Source of the DNA: Ryuthela nishihirai
Lineage: Eukaryota > Arthropoda > Arachnida > Araneae > Heptathelidae
Assembly (NCBI GenBank): GCA_038380435.1
Contig: JAWZYU010000005.1
Span: 37,160,001 to 37,224,000 of the forward strand
Direction of reading: 5' to 3'
DNA length: 64,000 bases
Below the pieces are notes generated by a model that saw nothing but the letters and a program-made list of their open reading frames with translations, was not told the origin of the DNA and did not search any database. Of the stretch, positions 10,033 to 20,272 are shown one piece after another. The translations under genes were made by a program, and so were the position numbers. Every line of letters begins with the position of its first letter. Position 1 is the first letter of the stretch.

Positions 10033-10407
10033 GGGGCAGGAGTGACTCAATCAGTTCCAAGTCAGGCTCATAATCTTCAATTCCCAGGTTCGAGTCTCAG
10101 CTGCGCCGGCATTGAGATTTATCTCCGTAAAACTCCCCGCCCTGCCCTGGGTCAGTAGGGGACATCGATGAGCTTGAAAAGGTCGCCGTCCATCGGATGA
10201 GACGTTAAGACGTGGTCCGTGTGCGAGAGAGAGCCATACTTTGTGCAAGTTATAGAACACGCTGGATGGCCTTGACCGGAGGCTACTTCTGTCTCCTAAC
10301 AGCTGTTCAGCGGGTCTCTCCTCCCAGCTTTCTCAGGATCCTTGTGACCTAGCCATTGAACCCATTGTGTGCAAAAAAAGTGCCACTCAGAAGTAAAACA
10401 ACCCAAC
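10033..10407 (+). mobile_element. SINE-M copy 3, diverged
   Basis: An older copy with many substitutions. The head reads GTGACTCAATCAGTT and its anticodon-loop segment is CTCATAATC, the Met-type CAT rather than the CGT seen in most copies. The B box is GGTTCGAGTCTC. The body keeps GAGATTTATCTCCGTAAAA and GTCCATCGGATGAGACG, and the tail is GTAAAACAACCCAAC. Confidence 0.9.
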
Positions 10408-10757
10408 GCACATAATTCATTATCGTAGAAGACCAAATTGTTCCAGCATTTCGCCTGCGGATTTTAAAAGCTCCTGTTAAAACTTCCTTCTCTCAATCTC
10501 CGATAAAAAAGAAGAAATTCCGATGTTGAAATTCGCGCCCTGTTTACGTCATGAAAACCTATAAATTTCGAATTGTTTTCGAATTGTTGTCAAAAGCAAA
10601 CCGAGCCTTAATTTCCAACAGAGAAAATCGGTAAAGTACGGTGAGTTTTGCAGTAAATACCGTGAGAGGCCTGTAAGATTTCTGGATTGAATCTTCCGCT
10701 AGCACTTTTTTTTCTGCAAAATTGTCTCATAGCCAGATCATGTCTCCAAGTTTCATA
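10408..10757. other. Spacer without recognised features
   Basis: Nothing recognisable. The sequence from 10758 is the left target-site duplication of the next SINE. Confidence 0.45.
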
Positions 10758-10767
10758 ACAGTATTAG

Positions 10768-11160
10768 TTGGATTGGATTGGATTGTTTTACCTCTGAGCG
10801 GCACTTTTTTGCACACCATGGGCTAAATGGCCAGCCACAAGGACCCCGAAGGCTCAGAAAAGGTTGGGGGTGGGGACCCACTGGAACAGCTGTTGGGAGA
10901 CAGATGGTAGCCTCCCGTCAAGGCCATCCAGCGTGTTCTTTAACGTGCACAGGGTATGACTCTCCCGCACACGGGGCCACGGCTTAACGTCCCATCCGAC
11001 GGACGGCGGCCTTTCCAAGCCCATCGGTGTCCCCTACTGACCGTGGGCAGGGCGGGGAAATTTTGCGGAGATAAATCTCAACGCTGACCCAGCTGGGACT
11101 CGAACCTGGGAACTACAGATTACGAGCCTGGCGCGCTACCGACTGAGCCACCCCCGTCCC
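10768..11160 (-). mobile_element. SINE-M copy 4 with target-site duplication
   Basis: Full-length minus-strand copy. It begins on the plus strand with the complement of the tail (TTGGATTGGATTGTTTTACC) and ends with the complement of the head (CGAACCTGGG ... GACTGAGCCACCCCCGTCCC). ACAGTATTAG at 10758-10767 and 11161-11170 is the duplicated target. The start of the body carries the usual CTCTGAGCGGCAC. Confidence 0.95.
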
Positions 11161-11289
11161 ACAGTATTAGTAGTAGTAAAAATATTCGTAACTAGCCTCG
11201 GAGCGAAAACCCTATGCTAATGCAAACAGATTGAAATACATAAGTCAGAGAATGAACTGATTTAAAAACTTGAAATATTAGAAGTAATG

Positions 11290-11508
11290 TACAGTCGCTC
11301 AAAAAAGTATCCGAACACTATGGTTGATTACAGAATCCAGAAAAAATAGCTGGCAACGATTTTTTTAGAAATTAGTGATCTGGCAACCTTCGTGACACGT
11401 GACACGAAGGTTGCAAGATCACTGATTTCTAAAAAAATCGTTGTCAGATATTTTTTCTGGATTCTGTAATCAACCATAGTGTTCGGATACTTTTTTGCGC
11501 TACTGCAC
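11290..11508. mobile_element. Simple palindromic MITE (Tc1/mariner-like)
   Basis: One palindrome of the type that forms half of the composite elements. The left end TACAGTCGCTCAAAAAAG pairs with the right end TTTTTTGCGCTACTGCA, and the two ~105-bp arms meet at GACACGTGACAC near 11400. TA is present on the left and degraded to CA on the right. It encodes nothing. Confidence 0.88.
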
Positions 11509-11723
11509 AAGGGCAGAAATTGCAAGCGCGAATTTCTCCTCTTGGATTGTTTTCACGAGAGCTCACAGAAAGCGCAAAATCTGTATTCCTGATTCTTCTG
11601 AATAAGAGAACGTAGGACGTAGCGAAGCAGATTTCTAGGATCCAGGCTATTCAAAAGGTAGGAATTTTAAATGCTTTCGTGGTCCGCTGAGAATGTGAAA
11701 AAAACAAAACAACTTAACAAGAA

Positions 11724-12610
11724 AGTTCGTGTGGGGTGGGGAGCAGTCGGTAGCGCACCTGGCTCATAATCTGCAGTTCCCAGTTACGAGTCCCACTTGG
11801 GCCAGCGTTGAGATTTATCTCCGCAAAACTCCAACCCTGTCCTCGGTCAGAAAAGGGACAACGATGAGTTTTCGAAAGGCAACCGACCCTCGCATGGGAC
11901 ACTACGACGTGGTTCGGTGTACAGTCGCTCAAAAAAGTATCCGAACACTATGGTTGATTACAGAATTCAGAAAAAATATCTTGCAACGATTTTTTTAGAA
12001 ATTAGTGATCTGGCAACCTTCGTGACACGTGAATACAGAATTCAGGAAAAATATCTGGAGCGTGTATAGCAACTGTACACGCTCCAGTTACCGTTCACAG
12101 CAAACTGGAGCGTGTGCAGTTACTGCACACGCTCCAGTTTGCTGTGAACGGTAACTGCACACGCTCAATATTTCCGTGAGTGAGCCCACACGATCTAGTA
12201 TCAAAATAATATGACCACCTACAGTCGCTCATAAAAGTATCCGAACACTATGGTTGATTACAGAATTCAGAAAAAATATCTGGCAACGATTTTTTTTAGA
12301 AATTAGTGATCTGGCAACCTTCGTGTCACGTGACACGAAGGTTGCCAGATCACTAATTTCTAAAAAAAATCGTTGCCAGATATTTTTTCTGAATTCTGTA
12401 ATCAACCATAGTGTTCGGATACTTTTTTGAGCGACTGTACAGGAGAGACAACCTGTGCATGTTAAACACTCTGATGGCTTTGACGTGAGGCTACTATTTG
12501 TCTCCTAACAGTTAAAAAATGGGTTCTAATCCTTCTCTGATCCCTTGGAGTCTTTGTGATCTGGCCGTTTAGCCCATTGTGCGCGAAAAAGTGCCACTCA
12601 GATGTAAAAG
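11724..12610 (+). mobile_element. SINE-M copy 5, split by a composite MITE
   Basis: The head and first half occupy 11724-11919 (GAGATTTATCTCCGCAAAAC, then GGGACACTACGACGTGG). The second half resumes at 12440 (CAGGAGAGACAACCTGTGC) and ends at about 12610. The flanks AACTTAACAAGAA (11711-11723) and AACTAAACAAGAA (12611-12623) are its target-site duplication with one mismatch. The anticodon-loop segment is CTCATAATC (Met type). Confidence 0.92.
11920..12439 (+). mobile_element. Composite Tc1/mariner-like MITE, copy C, inside a SINE
   Basis: This is the most complete composite element in the window. The outer half-arm begins at TACAGTCGCTC, followed by the GAGCGTGT palindromes (12057-12145), the linker with GAGTGAGCCCACACGATCTA, and a full palindromic MITE from about 12220 to 12439. 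It interrupts the SINE between GTTCGGTG and CAGGAGAG with a duplicated TA, so it arrived after that SINE. Confidence 0.92.
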
Positions 12611-12674
12611 AACTAAACAAGAATTATATATTTTTTGAAAAAAAAAATGCTAAACAAATAAACGACATGGCTGA

Positions 12675-13360
12675 GTTGGGTTGTTTTACTTCAAGCGACA
12701 CTTCTTCCTTTGCATGCAATGGGCTGGATGACCAGGTCACCAGGGGTCAGAGTTGGGTATGGGAAGGGAACCGACTAGACAGATTTTAGGAGACAGATGG
12801 AAGTCTCCGTTCATTGTTATCCAGTGTGTTCTTTAATAGGCATAGAGGTTATAACTCTCCTGCACAGGGTGTCACGGGGAACAGGGGTGGCTCAGTCGGT
12901 AGCGTGTCAGGCTCGTAAGCAGAAGTTATCAGATTCGAGTCCCAGCTGGGCCAGCATTGAGATTTATCTCCGCAAAACTCCCCGCTCTGCCCACGGTCAG
13001 TAGGGGACATCTATGGGCTTGGAAAGGCCGCCGTCCGTCGGATGGGATGTTAAGCCGTGGGAGGGAGAGCTATTCCCTCTGCACGTTAAAGAACACTTGG
13101 GAGGTCTTGACGAAGGTTACCATCTATCTCCAACAGCTGTCCAGTGGGTCCTCTCCCCCCCACCCCCAACCTTCTCTGATCCCTTGGAGTCTTTGTGTTC
13201 TGGCAGTTTAGCCCATTGTGTGCGAAAAAGTTGTCCTCAGAAGTAAAACAACACGGTGCCACGGCTTGATGCCCAATCCAATGGACGACGGCCTTCCCAA
13301 GTGCATTTGCTGCCCGCTTTGTAACCGAAGGCGGAGTTGAGCGGAAATAAATCCCAATGT
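12675..13360 (-). mobile_element. SINE-M copy 6, old minus-strand copy split by another SINE-M
   Basis: The 3' part lies at 12675-12876 (GGGTTGTTTTACTTCAAGCG to the CTCCTGCACAGGGTGTCACG junction). The remaining body resumes at about 13253 (CGGTGCCACGGCTTGATG, GACGACGGCCTTCCCAAG, GCGGAAATAAATCCCAATG). The copy is well diverged and its tRNA head is lost beyond about 13360. Confidence 0.82.
12877..13252 (+). mobile_element. SINE-M copy 7 nested in copy 6
   Basis: Head GTGGCTCAGTCGGTAGCGTG with B box GATTCGAGTCCC, body GAGATTTATCTCCGCAAAAC, tail CAGAAGTAAAACAACA. It splits the older minus-strand SINE. Repeated CACGG words at the two junctions are compatible with a short target-site duplication. 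Confidence 0.88.
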
Positions 13361-14649
13361 AGATAGAGTCGGCATAACTAAGAGGGATAAATTAATGTAA
13401 AACAAACGATGTAAGTGCAATTATGTGTTGCTTATCCTCTTTCTGGTGTGTATAAATTTTTCATTTTCTACAATAGCTAGTTTCTTTATTTTTTTTATTT
13501 TTTTCTGTAACTGATCCAAACGAAAGAGATAACTGCTTTTATATTTTTTGACTGATTTCTTTTAGGATTGAAAGAACAACTGACGAGAATTTTAACCGAA
13601 TCGAAAACAGCAGCATCAATGCCACCGAATCTACTGGGAGCCGCTTATTCAGTAGCATTTCATCTCCTACCACTCTTCGTAGTTTCTTTACCAACTGGGT
13701 TGTGATATCATGATTATGACAGATCACGTCCACGTCTTCTACTCCAAGGACCGGCATAAAAATCCCTACTCCGATAATAAAAACAAATCTTAACCGTGCT
13801 CAAGAAACTAAAACCTGAAACTCGAATCCAAATCATTCCTGGCCTTTCCTCCTCTTGCATCTGTTTCAACATCGTAACCGAATCCTTTCCATTACGACAT
13901 CACAATTCGGTATTAACTTCCGTCTGCAAATACGCTAGCCCAAACGACACTTCATTTCCCAAACTTCAACATTTCCATTTATTAAATATCAGGCCGCCGA
14001 AACATCGTCTCTCGGCCGAATGTTTGACCGACGCCGTAGCCGACTCACCTGCCACAGTCGAGGTCTCTTGGCGCCTGTCACCTACATGGGGTTAAAAATA
14101 CCTCAGCTCTGCAGCCAAGGACGTTCACCAATCAATAGAAATTCCTCAAAAGTGCACGATCTAAAGCTTCGGCCGCTTACTGTATAATTCCAGTGTCTGC
14201 TCCTAGTGAGGCTAAAAGGTAGACTCCGTTGCTCACAAAAGGAAGGATTTTCCATCCCGACTCCTGATGTACGCCGAGTGGATTGTAAACCCTGCCTGCC
14301 CCGAGACGGGCGGAGATGAAGCGGGCGGAAGCCGAGATACGACGACGCTGAGAGCTTCGGGTAGAGGAAATTAAATTGTTGGCAGGAAATATTAGGCTGG
14401 AGGAAATAGAACCCAGCCAATGAGAATGTCAGACTCCATTTATTTAAATCTCTTCTCGGTCTGAGTAATAATTTTAGAGATTAAAATGAATAATTTGATC
14501 GATTTCTTTCCTAACTTTCTTCCTGCAACAATAAACTACAGCGTCATGATGGAATTATTTTATAGTGTATTTTTTTATGGAATTTGATTTTTTTACCGGC
14601 CGATGTCGTTCAACTAATTTTCGGTTAAACCATAAAATGCAGTTGGTTG
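13361..14649. other. Unassigned stretch with a local CpG-rich part
   Basis: Two longer frames occur: 13796-14095 on plus (99 codons) and 14103-14420 on minus (105 codons). Neither shows a domain or motif I recognise. From about 13980 to 14340 CpG is much denser than in the surroundings (GCCGAATG, GACGCCGTAGCCGAC, GACGGGCGGAGATGAAGCGG). This may be a remnant of a host exon, a promoter-proximal region or an unrecognised element. Confidence 0.4.
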
Positions 14650-14949
14650 GCTGGTTGGTTGTTTTACCCCTGAGCGGCACTCTTTTGCACACCATGGGCT
14701 AAATGGCCAGATCACAAGGACCCCGAAGGCTCACAGAAGGTTTGGGGAAGGGACCCACTGGAACGGCTGTTAGGAGACAAATGGTAGCTTCCCGTCAAGG
14801 CCATCCAGCGTGTACTTTAACGTGCACAGGGTATGGTTCTCCCGCACATGGGGCCACGGCTTAACGTCCCATCCGACGGACGGTGGTCTTTCCAAGCCCG
14901 TCGTTGTCCCCTACTGACCGTGGGCAGGGCGGAGAGTTTTGCGGAGATA
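14650..14949 (-). mobile_element. SINE-M copy 8, head-truncated
   Basis: Minus-strand copy from the tail (GGTTGTTTTACCCCTGAGCG) to GTTTTGCGGAGATAA, where it stops before the tRNA head. The flanks CATAAAATGCAGTTGG (14632-14647) and CATAAAATACGAAGTTGG (just after 14950) look like a decayed target-site duplication, so the truncation probably occurred at insertion. Confidence 0.88.
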
Positions 14950-15682
14950 ATCATAAAATACGAAGTTGGGCATCTGTTTGTACAGTGATTCTGATTTTAC
15001 ACGTAGGGGAAGAGAAGTTTTTTTTTTAGTTGCGAATTTAAGCCTTCTTGATCTCCTGGCAGTAAAATATCAGGGATCCTGAATCTTTACTTAACAATGA
15101 AACCTATCGCCTCCCCCGGGAGTATTTTATAACACAAATTTTATTCAATTGGATATCCAGAAAAATATTATTCCTAAACAATTAGGAAGGTATAATATGT
15201 AGACTCAAAGAATACTTGAAGGGGAATAATAATAAAATAATACGTATAAAATGACAACTGAAGTAGGAACTGCGATCTTTCTAACCAAGGGGTGTAAAAG
15301 ACAGACTTGGTGAGCACCAAAATTTTTGTACGTCTTCTTATCTGAATAAAAGTACAGGGTGTGCGAAAAATAATGGTTGGTTTCGAGAACCAATGTTTAA
15401 AAAAACTAATAGATATATTCAAGAAAGTAATGTTTTAGTTGGAAAATAGATCTTAATTTGTTTTAAACATAATTAGTGAATTTCCAGATGACATGCAGAT
15501 TCGTGACGCTGCATATGTCCAATCAATATTCCACTTTTCCCCATACACGTTGCAGCTTGAATGGGTTGTGCAGACTTGTTACATATGTATTCATTATTAA
15601 TGTGCGGACCCAGAATGCTTTTTTTTTCTGTACTTCGTCCGTTTTAAACTTCTTTTCCTGTTTATTTATTTATTTTTTGATA
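14950..15682. other. Stretch without recognised features
   Basis: No gene seen. TACAGGGTGTGCGAAAAA at 15353 resembles element ends of the ACAGGGTG type, but no partner end was found. The overlapping minus-strand frames at 15174-15422 and 15205-15393 are Phe/Tyr-rich with no motif. Confidence 0.4.
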
Positions 15683-15870
15683 CGTTTAGCACGCTTGGCT
15701 ACTGATCTAAGGGACCTGGGTTTCGAGCCCCGGATTTAGGCATGGATGTGTGTGTCGTTTTTCTGCTGAGGTCCTGCCATCCTCTCAGATCTCCTACTGT
15801 GGCATATAAACTGACAGGCTCCTGTCAGACCTCTGTGGCAAGCAGCTGCTTGAGGGGGTATTTATTTTTC
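15683..15870 (+). mobile_element. SINE-L copy, head partly truncated
   Basis: Contains TTAGCACGCTTGGCTACTG, GACCTGGGTTTCGAGCCCC (B box with one extra T), AGGCATGGATGTGTGTGTCG, CTGAGGTCCTGCCATCCTCT, CATATAAACTGACAGGCTCC and the end CTTGAGGGGGTATTTATTTT. The first bases of the tRNA head (GGCCGAGTG) are missing. Confidence 0.9.
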
Positions 15871-16746
15871 TCTGAAAAAGAAAAGTCCCACTGAAATCCA
15901 AGTAATAATTTTCGATCCTTAAGAAATGACAAATAAGACCCGAAGCACAATTTTTCCAGAGAAAATCAGAGAAAGAAACACCGAAGAAATTAAAAAGAAA
16001 TCTTTTTTCGATGAAATGTGGGGAAAAGCTGATGAAGAGATATTCAATATTCAGGACAGAGATACGTTTTCGGAATTATTAAAAAGTCAAACCGTGAAAT
16101 GCAAAAAAAAAAAAATCCATGATGGTTTCGTATATTTTTATCTCTCTACAAAATATCTCTCTGTCTGGAATAAAAACAGCGAAGTAATTCTTCACTGGGA
16201 CAGAAGAAGCACATCCAACACATAGAGGAATTGTATTCTCCATTTTCTGTCTAGATTGAATTCTCAAAATAGATCTAAGAAGGAGGAGGAAAGTGTGCAG
16301 AGTCTAACTAAATCTTCGGAAACATCGTGATGTGATTTGTCGATGAACTAGACCGTGGAAATTGAAAAAATATTATGTTTACAGAAAAAAAAAAGAAAAC
16401 AAAGGGACAACGTAGTGATTTAAAAAGAAAATTCCCACTTGAATACAGATCGTTTTGCAGCGTCCCCCAGATATATTGTAGCGTTCATTTTTTTCAATAA
16501 TAAATACTCACGAAGAATGAAATTCTGACAGGTATATGGAGAAACTTTTCAGTGTTGCTTAAAGATCAATGAGTGTGAAGGAATCTTTGTTACGATAAAT
16601 TATCTCTTACTTATCCACCTAAACTAACTTTATCCATCTAACTAGAGAACTTCTAATGCCGGATTACTCATATGACCGCAGAGAATGAAATTTTGTGGCA
16701 CACAGGGAATGCTTAAAGAAAAAAAAAATGCGAAAACAAACGAACA
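15871..16746. other. Unassigned stretch with a 99-codon frame
   Basis: The frame 15926-16225 (plus) begins at an ATG and would encode a charged, Lys/Glu-rich peptide with segments such as KSFFDEMWGKADEEIF. It has no known domain, no splice evidence that I can judge, and a run of A that could shift the frame. It could be a decayed exon or chance. Confidence 0.3.
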
Positions 16747-17116
16747 ATGGGAGGGGCTCAGTCGGTGGTACGCCTTACTCGTAATATGCAGATCCCAGGT
16801 TCGAGTCTCAACTGGTCCTACGTTGAGAATTTTCTCCTCTCAACCCCACCCGACTCTCGACGAGAAAGGGCTTGGGAAAGGCCACCGTCCTTCATATAGG
16901 ACGTTAAGCTATGGCCCTATGGGCAGAAGAGACATCTCCTCTTCATGTTAAAGAATACACTAGATGGTCTTGAGGGGGGGGGGGAAGCTTCCGTCTCCTA
17001 ACAACTGTCCAGTGGATCCCCTTCCTCAACGTTCTCGTCATTCTTATGACCTGGTCATTTATCCTGTTGTGTGTCCACACATTTACCGCTCGGAGGTTAA
17101 ATAATCCAACCCAATA
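16747..17116 (+). mobile_element. SINE-M copy 9, diverged
   Basis: Head GAGGGGCTCAGTCGGTGG, B box GGTTCGAGTCTC, body GTCCTTCATATAGGACGTTAAG, TTAAAGAATACACTAGATGG, and tail GAGGTTAAATAATCCAACCC. A run of G at 16975-16984 replaces part of the 'gacgggaggct' block. Confidence 0.85.
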
Positions 17117-19539
17117 AACAGTGTGAAAAACTATCCAATTCAAAGTTTTTTTTCTTTTGCCTCTGGCATGTGTATGTTTTTTTTTACATTGTTCATATAC
17201 ATATCTTCTGACTCATCCGTCCAAAGGACTCAGTATGTGTGATAAGGGGTGCAGATATTTCAACATTGACACAGGGGGGAAAGGGAAATTGCGGAATTCC
17301 CGTCATTAATATTTCCATTTTCCTCTCTCCTAGGGGTATTCTTGTTAAAATCAATGATGAAGTTGTGATTCTTTAAAATTTTTACACCCCAGAATCATAT
17401 CATATCTGAACATTTTTACGTCGAGGACAACTACTGTGTTTCGAAAAGTGATTCCATTGAAGGTAAGGATCACCACAAATCTACCTAAAACGGGTAAGGC
17501 GTTTTCGCTAATGGTTCTTAAGTTGTGTTGGGGGGGGGGGGGGGCATTCTATGTAGAATCTTGGATTTTATCCTGAGGAAACATTGTCTGCCCATGACGG
17601 AAATGATGGCGCCAGATCCTCCATGAAACTGGAAACAGTGGGCCGAAATGACACAAGAGGCAGGTGTGAATTCTGTGGCTTCGAGGAGAATCTGGGAAGT
17701 ATGTCTGCGGCTTCCTCCCATTCTAGTTTAAATAATGGGCATGGGGAGGAGTTGGTCTGCTGCTGTCACCGTTTCTTGACTCCCAGGTTAAGGGAAGTGG
17801 AAAACGTGTGTCACTGCGCACCATTGGTTGGGCCAGCATTGTAACAAAAATTCGCTGGATTGCCAATGGGGATTGCCACGACGAAGACTCTGGTCATACA
17901 CCCACACAGCAGACCATAACTCCCATTGGCTGACGTAATGTTGTGTCCTACAGCAGGCAAAGCACGTGACAGTCGAGGGGTCTGGCCAAGTGCACTGGTG
18001 CAAGTGGGGAGGGTCTTAATCTGTGATCTACATTGCTCATCATTCAGCTGCTCACCCCAGGATCAAGTCAACTTATATCTGTCACAGAGGTAGTGCACCC
18101 AAAAGGTCTTCAAGTAAGGGTAAGGGGTTCGGTTTTTGTTGCTCCATTGTGTGTGTGTGTGTGGGGGGGGGGGGGTGATTCACCATAGCTGTAATCGACC
18201 GTCTCCTTAGCAGGTGCCTCCTCAAAGGTCCAAGGATAATATGACAAAACGGGCCGTCTTAGTTTGGGTAGCAGACCGGCAATGAACTGAGCAAGCAGAA
18301 GCTGTCCTCAAATCCAGGATTCGCCGTGACACTTCGTGTGTCGTCCTGCTTCTTGGGAACTCAGAAACTTATAGGCCAGGGGTTGAATGCGGGCAGCATA
18401 TTCTCAGACGCTCTCTCTCCTGTCCGTTGATGACAATTCATGACGTTATGCAATCTCATGGCCAAGAGATCCTCATTTCAAAATGCTCTAACAACGCCCT
18501 CTTAAAAACATCAAAGGTCTCCTCGATGCAGAGTTGCAGTGAGGTATTCACAAATTCGGTGGCGGTGCCTCACAGCTTGGATTGGACACTAGTGGCTATT
18601 TCGCCCGACTGCCATCGTGCAAGTTTCCTTATATTCCCTACCTGATCAAAGAAAGAAGATACGGTACTGCTGCTACTGCCTTCGTACGGGTTAAGTAAAT
18701 TCACCAATTCTGCAGAATGTGTCACGATGTGGATGACATCTCCTGGGTAAGTGCCTCGCTTTCTCTCTGACTCTCCATTTTGTGCTGTAATATTGGTATG
18801 TAGTGTGTGTCATAATACACTACATTCATTACCAACAGTACAGCACATATATATACAGGTAATGAATGTGGTGGGTCTCCGAAGTTCTAGGTTGATGGTA
18901 AGGCTTGCGTTTTATTGATTATAGTTGGATTTATGCAATTTGATTTTACACAGTAATTGAAGAATGTTGCCTTTCTGTAAAAATTTGTCTGTTAAATCAA
19001 ATTGCTTAAACCCAACACTCCATTATGATCTCCTGATCAATAAACGACATGCCCCAACATCTACCTACTATCAATCTAAAGAGACAATTATTTAAAACAA
19101 TATTAGACATTTCCTGTTGCATAACTATTATTTCAACCATGTTTTGTTACCACGCCAACACGATCTATCGCAAAGTCGATTAGTCAAGATTTCATGAAAA
19201 TTCATTTTCATTTTTTATCATATCAAATATGATATCTTCGCATTTTTTTTATGAAACTGAGAAGTTAAGAAAGCACCTATATGCTGTTTCGTCACACTTC
19301 TGTTTGCTACTTTCCTGAATTCAATTACCATTAAATTTATCCAATATTCATGGAACTATAAATTCACGAAAGCATTCAAACCACTGTTGGGAAACGAAAA
19401 GACAAACATTTCGTTATAGACAAAATTTTATATTGTTTTCGGTTACAGAAAATTTTCAATTTCCTGATAACGTTCGGTTAAAGTTATAGCGAAATATTTT
19501 TAGTACAAGTGCAAAAAAAATAATTAAGTAGACGTTATC
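17117..19539. other. Long unassigned stretch
   Basis: No gene or known element recognised across 2.4 kb. Poly-G runs occur at 17529-17545 and 18162-18175, a GT microsatellite lies near 18148, and a short inverted repeat around CACTACATTCATTACC lies at 18821-18873. The part 17580-18070 is less AT-rich than its surroundings and may be the remnant of an unidentified element. Confidence 0.35.
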
Positions 19540-19714
19540 ACTTTTATTATATAAATATGCCGTAGTGTCGTCCAGCGGTTTCTGCCCCTCCCCCCCCCTC
19601 CCGAGAGAGTCTGGGGAGGGAAAATTGTACAAGATTTAGTTTTAAGAATATAATTTTTATTTAATTCATTTTTAATGTGTGTTATTCTGTTATGTATAAT
19701 TTAAAATTTGTAGT
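19540..19714 (+). repeat. 175-bp direct repeat, left copy
   Basis: Runs from ACTTTTATTATATAAATATG through GTCGTCCAGCGGTTTCTG, a C-rich tract and TGGGGAGGGAAAATT, to AATTTAAAATTTGTAGT. The same sequence, about 94% identical by eye, is found on the other side of the SINE at 20100-20272. Confidence 0.9.
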
Positions 19715-20099
19715 AGGTTGGGTTGTTTTACCTCTGAGCGGCACTTTTTTGCACACCATGGGCTAAATGGCCAGGTCACATGGACCCCGAAGGCTCAGAG
19801 AAGGTTGGGGGAGGGGACCCACTGGAACAGCTGTTGGGAGACAGATGGTAGCCCCCCGTCAAGGCCATCCAGCGTGTTCTTTAACGTGAACAGGGTATGT
19901 CTCTCCCGCACACGGGGCCACGGCTTAACGTCCCATCCGACGGACGGCGGCCTTTCCAAGCCCATCGGTGTCCCCTACTGACCGTGGGCAGGGCGGGAAA
20001 TTTTGCGGAGATAAATCTCAACGCTGACCCAGCTGGGACTCGAACCTGGGAACTACAGATTACGAGCCTGGCGCGCTACCGACTGAGCCACCCCGCCCC
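19715..20099 (-). mobile_element. SINE-M copy 10 between long direct repeats
   Basis: Full-length minus-strand copy from AGGTTGGGTTGTTTTACCTC to GACTGAGCCACCCCGCCCC. It sits exactly between the two 175-bp direct repeats instead of between normal 10-14 bp duplications. Its body is close to the family consensus. Confidence 0.93.
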
Positions 20100-20272
20100 A
20101 CTTTTATTATAGAAATATGCCGTAGTGTCGTCCAGCGGTTTCTGTCCCTCCCCCCCTCCCGAGAGAGTCTGGGGAGGGAAAATTACAGAAGATTTTGTTT
20201 TAAGAAAATAATTTTTATTTAATTCATTTTTAATGTGTATTATTCTGTTATGTATAATTTAAAATTTGTAGT
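20100..20272 (+). repeat. 175-bp direct repeat, right copy
   Basis: Second copy of 19540-19714, beginning ACTTTTATTATAGAAATATG and ending AATTTAAAATTTGTAGT, with about ten small differences including a shorter C tract. Confidence 0.9.

Noticed and set aside
15353..15371. Possible transposon end TACAGGGTGTGCGAAAAA
   Set aside because: No matching inverted partner within several kb and no target duplication could be found.
19897..20112. Frames reading GPRLNVPSDGRRPFQAHRCP...
   Set aside because: Another phase of the SINE-M antisense strand, found in most copies. It is not a gene.
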